From Nocardia sp. NBC_00416 (lineage in GTDB: Bacteria; Actinomycetota; Actinomycetes; Mycobacteriales; Mycobacteriaceae): DNA of 64,000 nt. Positions 9,190 to 16,657 of the stretch are shown here, piece by piece. Within the stretch, counting starts at the first letter, position 1; every line of letters begins with the position of its first letter. Where the stretch lies: NCBI RefSeq assembly GCF_036032445.1, contig NZ_CP107932.1, positions 3,288,501-3,352,500 on the forward strand. The letters are read 5' to 3'. The position numbers and the translations under genes are program-made. The notes beneath the pieces are model-generated. The model was not told where the DNA came from. It did no database searches and saw only the letters and a list, made by a program, of their open reading frames with translations.

Positions 9190-9573
9190 ATGGATATCGG
9201 TCAGGCTGCGGAAATAGTGGCGGCAACGGCCGCCACCGGTGTAATCGCCGGATTGAGTGAGGATGCGGCGCGGTCCGCGGTGACGCGGGTCCGGCAACGC
9301 ATTCGTGCCGTTTTCGAATCGCATCGACGGGAAACCGCCGCCTTGGACGAAGCCATCGACAACGCGCATGATTCCCGCTCGATTCGAGAGTTCACTCGCG
9401 CGATCGACGAAGTCGCCGCACTGGATGCCGATTTCTCGGAGGATCTGATCACTTGGGCTCGAAAGTTTCAGTCCAGCACAGGAACCGGTCGGATCCAGGT
9501 GAAGGCCGACCGGGATGCTTATACATCCGGCGGGGATATGACATTCAACCAGAATCTGGGGGAACATTCCTGA
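9190..9573 (+). CDS. Small helical protein with C-terminal repeat motif; putative conflict effector (Bell-like)
   Basis: Unrecognised by name, 127 residues. Residues 5-45 form a hydrophobic then amphipathic helical stretch (AAEIVAATAATGVIAGLSED), followed by charged helices. The tail carries VKADRDAYTSGGDM (104-117), whose pattern VKAxxDAYxxxxD recurs at the start of the next gene's product. A helical N-terminal domain plus a short C-terminal motif shared with a neighbour is the layout of bacterial Bell-domain, amyloid-signalling death effectors; that reading is inference. Start ATG 9190 follows GGAAGG at 9178-9183. Base composition is visibly less GC-rich than the flanks, suggesting recent acquisition. 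Confidence 0.6.
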   Translation: MDIGQAAEIVAATAATGVIAGLSEDAARSAVTRVRQRIRAVFESHRRETAALDEAIDNAHDSRSIREFTRAIDEVAALDADFSEDLITWARKFQSSTGTGRIQVKADRDAYTSGGDMTFNQNLGEHS

Positions 9574-9622
9574 TGGATCGGCGAGATCCAGCTGGTCGGG
9601 TTAAAGGCACGGGGGTACGAAG

Positions 9623-10375
9623 ATGAGTAAGAAGGCGAAGGTCAACGTGAAGGCGGGCGAAGACGCCTACCTCGCTATGCATGATATAAATATCACCAAT
9701 CCGAAGCCCGATGGTCGGCGCGCGATGATCAAGGATATTCGAATTCTCGACAGAACCACGGCAAGTGCCCGATCGAATGCCACCACATCGTTGAACCGTG
9801 CGAATACTGCCGGCCAGCAGGCACGCCGAGACTTCTTACGGCGGGGCGAGAATGCATTGACGCCCCTCACGAGAGGCTACCGAAGCCCGGATCGGAGGCA
9901 GGCGGTTCGAACCGCGACCGAGAGAATAGGTGAAACCCAGCGCGAACTACAGAAGCTACTGGACGAGTCGGTAAACCAACTCAGCGGAATATCGACGGAC
10001 TCCGTACGCGATTACCGCAACGAAATTTCTCGTATCCACGATCAACTCTCCAGGGTTCTCGGGACCGGATTGCCACCATTACCTCGTCTACCATCGCCGA
10101 TTCGGTGGGTGAAGCTGGGCAGCATTCGGATAGAAAATTATGTGGATGAAGTCACGGCCGACGAGCACAACAGTCGTTACCCCGCCGGTACGGTTCTCTA
10201 CCGAGCGAATTTCTCGCGGGCGCAGCGCGATCTCATGAAAGACCTCGAATCAGCGATGGATGAACTGATGAGAAGATTCATTGCCAAATTGGAGCGCACA
10301 GACGGTCGGATCGAAACTCGCACCGATTCGTTGAGAGATTTTCTGGACACCGTACAGAAGCGGTTGCGCAGTTAG
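9623..10375 (+). CDS. Hypothetical coiled-coil protein with N-terminal VKAxxDAY motif
   Basis: Unrecognised, 250 residues, no membrane segment. The N terminus (9-21) reads VKAGEDAYLAMHD, the same spaced motif found at the C terminus of the preceding protein. The rest is charged and probably helical: a stretch near 100-150 with heptad-like spacing, a short PPLPRLPSP linker near 155-165, then a second helical region to the end. Start ATG 9623 lies 7 nt after GGGGG. It follows the previous gene by 49 nt, probably as one transcript. Only 31 of 60 bases in 9661-9720 are G or C. It may be the regulatory or scaffold partner of the 9190 protein; function unknown. Confidence 0.6.
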   Translation: MSKKAKVNVKAGEDAYLAMHDINITNPKPDGRRAMIKDIRILDRTTASARSNATTSLNRANTAGQQARRDFLRRGENALTPLTRGYRSPDRRQAVRTATERIGETQRELQKLLDESVNQLSGISTDSVRDYRNEISRIHDQLSRVLGTGLPPLPRLPSPIRWVKLGSIRIENYVDEVTADEHNSRYPAGTVLYRANFSRAQRDLMKDLESAMDELMRRFIAKLERTDGRIETRTDSLRDFLDTVQKRLRS

Positions 10376-10387
10376 CTCCGCAACCGC
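10360..10387. terminator. Hairpin spanning the stop codon of the 9623 gene
   Basis: Arms GCGGTTGCG (10360-10368) and CGCAACCGC (10379-10387) pair perfectly around a 10-nt loop that contains the TAG stop. Located between convergent genes; no T-run follows, so a terminator role is tentative. Confidence 0.4.
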
Positions 10388-10409
10388 ACTCCGCTGAATG
10401 ATGGAGGGT

Positions 10410-10820
10410 TCACAAATGCCCGGAGACCTTCGTCGGCGTGATCCGCACGGCCACCCGGGGACCGTCGTCGACGGAGGCCGGATTGAAGTCGGCGTAGTCC
10501 TGGCCGGTGTACTTGCGCGACATCCGGTTCCCGACCAGCATTTCGGGGTCCGGGGTGAGGGTGGCGGTGCCCCGGATCGACGCGTAGGCGTACGGGTTGT
10601 CCGGCGGGTTGATCATCACCGTGATACGGGGATCGAGGGCCAGGTTCTTGCCCTGGACCCGGTCGGTGGTGGTGGAGTACAGCAACTCGTCGCCGTCGCG
10701 GTCGATCCAGGTGACGGTCAGATGCGGATGTCCGTCCGATCCGATGGTGGCGACGGTGACGAACAGCCGGGATTCGTCGATGTATTTCTTGACCGAGTCG
10801 GGCAACGAGATAGCGCTCAT
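10410..10820 (-). CDS. PPOX-class F420/flavin-dependent oxidoreductase
   Basis: A 136-residue split-barrel protein of the pyridoxamine 5'-phosphate oxidase-like class, which in actinobacteria commonly uses F420 or FMN. Seen: LPDSVKKYIDESRLFVTVAT, GHPHLTVTWIDRDGDELLYS, TTTDRVQGKNLALDPRITV and DPEMLVGNRMSRKY. The start was placed at ATG 10820 because the family begins there; an in-frame start 33 nt upstream adds a non-conserved stretch. Convergent with the 9623 gene. The substrate cannot be told from sequence. Confidence 0.85.
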   Translation of the reverse strand: MSAISLPDSVKKYIDESRLFVTVATIGSDGHPHLTVTWIDRDGDELLYSTTTDRVQGKNLALDPRITVMINPPDNPYAYASIRGTATLTPDPEMLVGNRMSRKYTGQDYADFNPASVDDGPRVAVRITPTKVSGHL

Positions 10821-10859
10821 GATCACCAGTAACCGCGCCCGGGTCACGATCATTCCGAC

Positions 10860-11489
10860 TCAGCCGGGCGGACTCGATTCCAGTTGCGCCAGTAGCAGCG
10901 CCATCAGCCCGGCCTCCTGCGTCTGCTCGCTGATCATCTCCCGGGCCGCCTGTTTCACCACGCCCCCCGTGAGCAGCGCGTCGGCAGCTCGGGCCATGGC
11001 GATCCCGCCCTCGTGATGGCGTTGCATGAGCCGGAGGAACAGGACGGCCGCGGCGCGACCGCGGGCGGCCGACAACGCGTCGAGGTCGCCCTGGGTGGCC
11101 ATTCCCGGCATGCTCGCGGCGTGCGGGTCGTGCGCGGCGTGGTGCTCGTGGGTCTGCTCGGGCATCCAGCGCATCGGCTCGGGACCGGCCGCCGGCGCAC
11201 CCGCCATCCGCAACCAGCCGAGCATCATGCCGATCTCGGAGAGTTGAGTGTCCTCGATCTGGCGGGCCACGCCCAGGACCGCGGGGTCGGCGCCGGGGTC
11301 GAGTCGCTGCACCATGACCAGCGCCTGATGGTGGTGGGCGGACATATCCTGAACGAAGCCCGTTTCGGTGGCGGACAGGATGGCCGGTGCCACGGGGTCG
11401 TCGACGAACAGCGGCCGGATCGCCGCGCCCAGCACCAGTAGCACGCCCGCCGCCACCACACAGGCGATCCCATTACGCAGGTGGTTCAC
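10860..11489 (-). CDS. DUF305 family protein, membrane-anchored
   Basis: A 209-residue protein with one N-terminal hydrophobic helix (GIACVVAAGVLLVLGAAI) and an exported DUF305 domain. Two His-rich signatures are visible, DMSAHHHQALVMVQ and LMQRHHEGGIAMARAAD, plus the His/Met-rich stretch HEHHAAHDPHAASMPGM. DUF305 domains have a ferritin-like four-helix fold and are often found with copper or other metal genes; a metal role is inference. GTG 11489 is preferred because it overlaps the stop of a well-initiated 28-residue leader frame (GTGA). A longer in-frame start at 11603 exists. Confidence 0.78.
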   Translation of the reverse strand: MNHLRNGIACVVAAGVLLVLGAAIRPLFVDDPVAPAILSATETGFVQDMSAHHHQALVMVQRLDPGADPAVLGVARQIEDTQLSEIGMMLGWLRMAGAPAAGPEPMRWMPEQTHEHHAAHDPHAASMPGMATQGDLDALSAARGRAAAVLFLRLMQRHHEGGIAMARAADALLTGGVVKQAAREMISEQTQEAGLMALLLAQLESSPPG

Positions 11490-11572
11490 CAGCGGCCCCC
11501 GGTGCCACCGACCGGAATTCCGGCGCCCCCTGCCGCCTTGTCCAGGTCCCGTCGGCGCGGTATCGCGCTCAT
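11486..11572 (-). CDS. 28-residue leader peptide coupled to the DUF305 gene
   Basis: ATG 11572 has the strongest ribosome binding site nearby (AGGAGGT at 11578-11584, 5 nt spacing). It opens a short frame MSAIPRRRDLDKAAGGAGIP and onward, ending in a TGA that overlaps the GTG of the DUF305 gene. Either a real translational-coupling leader, or a frameshift has separated the true N terminus from the DUF305 reading frame. No family recognised. Confidence 0.45.
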   Translation of the reverse strand: MSAIPRRRDLDKAAGGAGIPVGGTGGRW

Positions 11573-11821
11573 TTCCCACCTCCTGACACCGACCCGGCCG
11601 CACCGCGGACCGGCCGTCGCAGGGGATTATGGTCGGCCCACCGCGCCCGCGTGGCGATACCGGGTTTCCGGCCGCGCGGTGATCAGCCGAATCGCCTCCA
11701 CCCCGTATTGAAACGCGTTACAGTTCCCGGCACGCGGGCGGCCCGGGCGCCGCGCCACCGCTGCCCGGGCGGTGCACGGGCCGGATCCGCGCCGAGGCCG
11801 GATGGCGTCAGGAGGACGATG

Positions 11822-12952
11822 ATGCCCGACGAAGTGAACCCCACCGAACATATGCAGCTCACCACGAGCGAGCGCGATCTGGACGCCCTCGCCGGGCAGC
11901 TCACCCACTGGCTGGCGGCGCGAGTCGGCGCCGACGAACAGCCGGTGATCACCGCACTGCACCGGCCCCAATCCGGTGGACTGTCCAGCGCGTCGGTCTT
12001 GTTCGACGCGCACTGGAAATCCGGTGGAGAGCCGGCCGAAGGGTCGTTCGTGGCGCGGATGATCCCGGAAGAGGGCGCGTTCCCGGTATTCGAGAACTAC
12101 GATCTGCCGCTCCAGTACCGCATCATGTCCGAGGTCGCGACCGGCACCGATGTCCCGGTGCCCGGCCTGCGCTGGCTGGAAACCGGGAGCGCGGCCTGCG
12201 GTGCCCCGTTCTTCGTGATGGACCGGGTGGACGGGCGGATCCCCGGCGACAATCCACCCTATGTGTTCGCCGGCTGGCTGTACGACGCGACGATCGCCGA
12301 GCGGGCCGAGCTCACCCGCAACAGCCTCGATATCCTCGCCCGAATCCACACCATCGCCGAACCTGCGCAACGGTTTCCGGAACTCGACGGTCCAGGGCCG
12401 GCGCTGCGCCGGCATATCGACGCCAACCGCGCCTGGTACCGATGGGCGCTGGCCGACGATGGATTCGAGATCCCGCTGATCGAGCGCGCTTTCGACTGGC
12501 TGGACCGCAACTTCCCCGACGATCCGGGGCCCGATGTGCTGAGTTGGGGTGATGCCCGGCCCGGCAACATCATCTACGACGGATTCACCCCGATCGCCGT
12601 ATTGGACTGGGAGATGGCCGCGTTGGGCCCGCGCGAGCTCGATCTGGCCTGGATGATCTTCCTACACCGGTTCTTCCAGGACATCGCCACCGGATTCGGC
12701 ATGCCGGGCCTCCCGGATTTCCTGCGCCGCGACGAGGTCGTCGCCCAGTACGAGCAGGCCAGCGGTCACACCGTCCGGGACCTGGACTTCCACCTGACCT
12801 ATGCCGCGCTGCGGCACGCGATCGTGATGGCCCGGATCAAGCGCCGCATGATCCATATGGGCGAGGACACCGCCCCGGCGGAGCGCGACGACTACATCAT
12901 GCACCGCGCCACCCTGGAGGCCCTGCTCGACGGCACCTACGGATGGGACTGA
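11822..12952 (+). CDS. Phosphotransferase family protein (APH/choline-kinase fold)
   Basis: A 376-residue kinase-like protein of the aminoglycoside phosphotransferase superfamily, in the actinobacterial/ACAD10-like group. Seen: the ATP-lobe region GGLSSASVLFDAHW, FFVMDRVDGRIPGDNPPYVF, the catalytic loop SWGDARPGNIIYDG (His of the usual HGD replaced by Trp, as in this subgroup) and the metal-binding VLDWEMAALGPRELDLAW. Start ATG 11822 was chosen for GGAGGA at 11811-11816; ATG 11819 is only 2 nt from it. Tightly followed by the 12954 gene, so the pair is an operon. TACAGT at 11719-11724 is a possible -10. Substrate unknown; there is no reason to call it a resistance gene. Confidence 0.85.
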   Translation: MPDEVNPTEHMQLTTSERDLDALAGQLTHWLAARVGADEQPVITALHRPQSGGLSSASVLFDAHWKSGGEPAEGSFVARMIPEEGAFPVFENYDLPLQYRIMSEVATGTDVPVPGLRWLETGSAACGAPFFVMDRVDGRIPGDNPPYVFAGWLYDATIAERAELTRNSLDILARIHTIAEPAQRFPELDGPGPALRRHIDANRAWYRWALADDGFEIPLIERAFDWLDRNFPDDPGPDVLSWGDARPGNIIYDGFTPIAVLDWEMAALGPRELDLAWMIFLHRFFQDIATGFGMPGLPDFLRRDEVVAQYEQASGHTVRDLDFHLTYAALRHAIVMARIKRRMIHMGEDTAPAERDDYIMHRATLEALLDGTYGWD

Positions 12953-12953
12953 G

Positions 12954-14084
12954 ATGAGCGAGAACACCGCCCACACACCGGGGTCGGCCCCGGGACCGCT
13001 GGACGAGTACCCGATCCACCAGACGCCGCTGCCCATCGCCCGAGCCGCGACCAGTGATCGCAACTTCTACGATCGCAGCTATTTCAATGCCCACAACCGC
13101 GACGGCGCCCTCATGATCGTCACCGGATTCGGGGTGTATCCCAACCTCGGGGTCGTCGACGCCTATGCGGCGCTGCGCCGCGACGACGAGATCACTTCGG
13201 TGCGGTTCTCCGACGCGCTCGCCGACCGGAGCCTGGACATGGCGGTCGGCGGCTACCGGATCGAAGTGGTGGAACCGCTCCGCCGGATCAGGCTCGTCTG
13301 CGACCACGACGACCTGGGCCTCGACCTCACTTGGACCGGCGCCTTCCCCGCGGTTCAGGAGCAGCCGCATGTCATGCTCGCCGGCAACCGCCCGACCCTC
13401 GACGCCTCGCGCTTCGCGCAGGTCGGTTCCTGGGCGGGCACGATCGCGGTGGACGGCACGGACATCACGGTCGACCCGGAGGTCTGGACGGGGACACGGG
13501 ACCGGTCCTGGGGAATCCGCCCGGTCGGCGAGGCCGAACCCGCCGGCCGGTCCGCCACCGAGGGACCGGGCGGGTTCTGGTGGCTGTACGTCCCGCTGCG
13601 TTTCGACGATTTCGCGGTCGTGGTGATCATCCAGGAGAACCCCGACGGTTACCGCACCCTCAACGACGCGGTCCGAGTGTTCCCGGACGGCTCGGTGGAG
13701 CAACTGGGCTGGCCGCGGATCACCATCGGCTACCGATCCGGCACCCGGCATCCCGAAACCGCGAGCCTGGAACTGCGTACCTCCGACGGCAAACCACTGA
13801 CGATCGATATCCGCACCGTCACGGGGATACCGCTGCACATCGGCTGCGGATACGGCGGTGATCCCGATTGGCAGCACGGTCAGTGGAAGGGCCGCGACTG
13901 GTCGTGGGCCAACCGCTACGACCTCACCGACCCGGCCGTCGCAGGCCGCGCCCCCTGGGGCGTCACCGACCATATCGCGCACGCACGCTGCGGTGACGCC
14001 GAAGGCTGGGGACTGTTCGAACACGCCAGCGTCGGCCGCCACGACCCCACGGGTTTCGCGGATCTGCTGTCGGTGGCGCCCTAG
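12954..14084 (+). CDS. Conserved hypothetical protein, possible lipocalin/CrtC-like beta barrel
   Basis: A 376-residue soluble protein with no signal peptide. It reads as beta-rich and full of Trp and Tyr: ATSDRNFYDRSYFNAHNRDG, LFEHASVGRHDPTG, WWLYVPLRF. This resembles actinobacterial hypothetical proteins of the AttH/CrtC-like lipocalin superfamily that accompany phosphotransferase genes; I infer the fold, not an activity. Its ATG starts one base after the stop of the phosphotransferase, so the two are likely coupled and may act on the same (lipid or steroid-like?) substrate. Confidence 0.65.
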   Translation: MSENTAHTPGSAPGPLDEYPIHQTPLPIARAATSDRNFYDRSYFNAHNRDGALMIVTGFGVYPNLGVVDAYAALRRDDEITSVRFSDALADRSLDMAVGGYRIEVVEPLRRIRLVCDHDDLGLDLTWTGAFPAVQEQPHVMLAGNRPTLDASRFAQVGSWAGTIAVDGTDITVDPEVWTGTRDRSWGIRPVGEAEPAGRSATEGPGGFWWLYVPLRFDDFAVVVIIQENPDGYRTLNDAVRVFPDGSVEQLGWPRITIGYRSGTRHPETASLELRTSDGKPLTIDIRTVTGIPLHIGCGYGGDPDWQHGQWKGRDWSWANRYDLTDPAVAGRAPWGVTDHIAHARCGDAEGWGLFEHASVGRHDPTGFADLLSVAP

Positions 14085-14097
14085 CGGACCGCGACTC

Positions 14098-14511
14098 TCA
14101 GGCCGCCGCCGCGGCGATCACCACTCCCCCGACCACCCGCCGCGGCACGATCAACGGCCCGGTTCCCGCCAGCAGCGCCGCGGCCTCGGCCACGCCCGGA
14201 ATCCCCAGTGCCGCGACCACACGGTCCGACGGATTCGGGACCGGCATCTGCGCCAGCCGGTCGGCGGCGAAACCGTGCAGCGGCACCCCGAGTAGTACGG
14301 CGGCGCGCTGTGCGCCCGGTTCTCCGGCCCGCCGGTCGAGCGTCGCCAGGCAGGCGATCCGCAGCCCGGGGAGGGCCTGAGCCAGGGCCGCGAGGATGCG
14401 GTCGGCGGGCAGGTCCGGGCGCAGGCCCAAGCCTACGGCCAGCATGTCCGGGCGACCCGTCACCAGCGGTGCGGCCGTGGCACGGACCGGCCCGGAGTCG
14501 GGTGGCGCCAC
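14098..14511 (-). CDS. CobE/CbiG C-terminal domain cobalamin biosynthesis protein
   Basis: A 137-residue protein matching the CobE/CbiG C-terminal domain: LAVGLGLRPDLPADRILAAL at the N terminus and the signature VPNPSDRVVAALGIPGVAEA. In aerobic cobalamin synthesis this domain assists the ring-contraction stage; its exact role is not settled. Begins at GTG 14511, only 4 nt past the cobB stop, so it is the last gene of the chelatase-cobO-cobB-cobE unit. It ends in a short Ala-rich tail facing the convergent 12954 gene 13 nt away. Confidence 0.8.
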   Translation of the reverse strand: MAPPDSGPVRATAAPLVTGRPDMLAVGLGLRPDLPADRILAALAQALPGLRIACLATLDRRAGEPGAQRAAVLLGVPLHGFAADRLAQMPVPNPSDRVVAALGIPGVAEAAALLAGTGPLIVPRRVVGGVVIAAAAA

Positions 14512-14515
14512 CCGG

Positions 14516-15925
14516 TCACCGGACCGGTGCCGCGGCGCGGCTGCGCTGATGAGCGCGCGCCGCGGCGACGAAACGGCTCACGGCGGCCGGGTTTCCGGCG
14601 GGATGGGTGTGCAGATAGGAAGCGTGCACATTGTGCGCCAACGCTCCTTCACGAACCTGTCCCCCGTCCGACCGCCACCCCCAGGCGGCCGGGTGGGTAC
14701 CGGGTTCGGACAGCCGGGTCCGGTGGAACTCGTGACCGTACACGCGCTCCCCGGCCCGCCAGAGCACCGAATCCGCCAGCGCGACCGCCTCCCGGTAGCC
14801 CAGCGTCAGGCGCGGCCCGAACTCGGCGGACGCGTCGAGCACACCCGCCATCGGGCGCCCGTCCAGCGATCTGGTGAGGTACAGCAGTCCGGCGCATTCG
14901 GCGTGCACCGGCAGCCCCTGTCGCGCCTGTTCGGCGACCGCGGCGCGCAACGCGGTATTGGCGGCCAAGGCGTCCGCGTGTTCCTCGGGGAAGCCGCCCG
15001 GCAGGACCAATCCGGCGGTATCCGCGGGCAGGGTGTCGTGCAGCGGATCGACGACGACGACGCGGGCGCCGGCCGCGGTCAGCAGCTCCCGATGCTCGGC
15101 GTAGCCGAAGGTGAAAGCCGGCCCGCCCGCGACCGCGATCAGCGGGGGCGGGCCGTCCGGAACCGCTTCGCCCACGGCTACCTCCGAGTCCGCGTCCCAC
15201 AGCGGCCCCGACTGCGGCGCGGCCGCCAGCGCCGCGACGGCGGGGAGGTCGATATGGCGTGCGGCCAGCTCGGTCATAGCCTCCACTGCGCGCACGGCCG
15301 CGACACCGTGCTCGACCGCCGGGATCAGCCCCAGATGCCGGGACGGGACCTCGAGTTCGGCCAGGCGGGGCAGGGCGCCGAGCACCGGCAGCCCCACCCG
15401 GTCGCAGGCGGCGCGCAACACCTGTTCGTGCCGCGCGCTACCGACCCGGTTCAGGACCACACCGCCGAGCCGGACTCCGCTGTCGAAGGTGGCGAATCCG
15501 TGCAGCAGCGCGGCCAGGCTCTGGCTGTGCCCGCGTGCGTCCACGACCAGGATCACCGGGAGCCCGAGCAGGTGCGCGACCTGCGCGGTGGAACCTTCGG
15601 CGACCGGATCCGCGGACTGCTCGTCGATGCGGCCGTCGAACAGGCCCATGACCCCTTCGACCACCGCGATATCACCGCCACGAGAACCGTGCCGATACAG
15701 CGGGGCGATCCGATCCCGGCCCACCAGTACCGGATCGAGATTGCGGCCGGGGAGCCCGGCGGCGAGCCCGTGGTATCCCGGGTCGATGTAGTCGGGCCCC
15801 ACCTTGAACGGGGTGACTCGATGCCCCACCCGGCGCAGCGCGCCGATCAGCCCGGTCGCCACTGTGGTCTTCCCGCTGCCGGAAGCCGGTGCGGCGAGCA
15901 CCACCCCCGGGACGCCGGTACTCAT
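14516..15925 (-). CDS. cobB: (Hydrogeno)cobyrinic acid a,c-diamide synthase
   Basis: Glutamine- and ATP-dependent amidation of the a and c side chains of the corrin ring. The 469-residue product has an N-terminal P-loop AAPASGSGKTT (11-21), the Mg/substrate motif VGPDYIDPGYH, VVEGVMGLFDG, and a C-terminal class I glutamine amidotransferase domain with the nucleophile in HAECAGLLYLT and a late His in YLHTHPAGNP. Start ATG 15925 puts the P-loop at its usual place; upstream in-frame codons are not conserved. It follows cobO by 70 nt. Equivalent to Rv2848c. Confidence 0.94.
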   Translation of the reverse strand: MSTGVPGVVLAAPASGSGKTTVATGLIGALRRVGHRVTPFKVGPDYIDPGYHGLAAGLPGRNLDPVLVGRDRIAPLYRHGSRGGDIAVVEGVMGLFDGRIDEQSADPVAEGSTAQVAHLLGLPVILVVDARGHSQSLAALLHGFATFDSGVRLGGVVLNRVGSARHEQVLRAACDRVGLPVLGALPRLAELEVPSRHLGLIPAVEHGVAAVRAVEAMTELAARHIDLPAVAALAAAPQSGPLWDADSEVAVGEAVPDGPPPLIAVAGGPAFTFGYAEHRELLTAAGARVVVVDPLHDTLPADTAGLVLPGGFPEEHADALAANTALRAAVAEQARQGLPVHAECAGLLYLTRSLDGRPMAGVLDASAEFGPRLTLGYREAVALADSVLWRAGERVYGHEFHRTRLSEPGTHPAAWGWRSDGGQVREGALAHNVHASYLHTHPAGNPAAVSRFVAAARAHQRSRAAAPVR

Positions 15926-15995
15926 CGCGCGGTGTCCGGGTCGCTGGCGGCCCTGTGTGGGAAATCGGTGTGCCCCGGCCCGCTGTTGGCGCGGT

Positions 15996-16610
15996 TCACC
16001 ATTCGATACCCCGCTGTCCCTTGCGGCCGGCATCCATCGGGTGCCGGACCTTGGTCATCTCGGTGACCAGATCGGCTGTGTCGATCAGGGCCGCGGGCGC
16101 GTCCCGGCCGGTGATCACGACATGCTGATTGCCGGGCCGGTCACGCAGGGTTTCGACAACCTCGTCCACATCGACCCAACCCCATTTCAGCGGGTAGGTG
16201 AACTCGTCGAGCACATAGAACCGGTGCTCCTCGTCCCGCAGCCGGCGCGCGATCTCACGCCATCCGGCCAGCGCGGCTTCGGCGTGATCTGTCTCGGTGC
16301 CCGATTTCCGGCTCCACGACCAGCCTTCGCCCATCTTGTGCCACTGCACCGGCGCGCCCGCGCCGGTCTCGGCGTGCAGGCGGCCGAGCTCGCGGAACAC
16401 GGCTTCCTCCCCGACCTTCCATTTGGCGCTTTTCACGAACTGGAAGACCGCGAGGTCGAAGCCCTGGTTCCAGGCCCGCAACGCCATCCCGAACGCGGCG
16501 GTGGACTTGCCTTTGCCCGCGCCGGTGTGCACGGCGAGCACCGGCTGGTTACGCCGCTGCCGCGTGGTGAGACCGTCCGCCGGCACATGGTCGGGCACCC
16601 CTTTGGGCAT
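15996..16610 (-). CDS. cobO: Cob(I)yrinic acid a,c-diamide adenosyltransferase
   Basis: Adds the 5'-deoxyadenosyl group to the reduced corrinoid, using ATP. The 204-residue length is typical of CobO/CobA. Seen: P-loop HTGAGKGKSTAAFGMALRA (29-47), VFQFVKSAKWKVGEEAV, WSWSRKSGTETD, YVLDEFTYPLKWGWVD and a C terminus RHPMDAGRKGQRGIEW. Start ATG 16610 follows GAGGAGA. Located between the chelatase-like gene and cobB as in M. tuberculosis (Rv2849c). Confidence 0.95.
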   Translation of the reverse strand: MPKGVPDHVPADGLTTRQRRNQPVLAVHTGAGKGKSTAAFGMALRAWNQGFDLAVFQFVKSAKWKVGEEAVFRELGRLHAETGAGAPVQWHKMGEGWSWSRKSGTETDHAEAALAGWREIARRLRDEEHRFYVLDEFTYPLKWGWVDVDEVVETLRDRPGNQHVVITGRDAPAALIDTADLVTEMTKVRHPMDAGRKGQRGIEW

Positions 16611-16657
16611 GGAATCTCCTCGGTGTCGTTCGGGTTTCGCGATCGTTCGGGTGCGGG

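Noticed and set aside
9901..9925. GGTTCGAACC, like a tRNA T-loop
   Set aside because: No cloverleaf can be drawn around it; it is a palindrome inside the 9623 gene.
11822..12952. Aminoglycoside resistance kinase
   Set aside because: Only the broad fold matches; the SWGDARPGN loop is of a different subgroup not tied to resistance.
7976..14084. Prophage or integrative element carrying the accessory block
   Set aside because: No integrase, transposase, attachment repeats or tRNA were seen; only base composition of two genes is unusual.
14396..16066. Long plus-strand frame opposite cobB
   Set aside because: No family pattern, and cobB on the other strand has all catalytic motifs.
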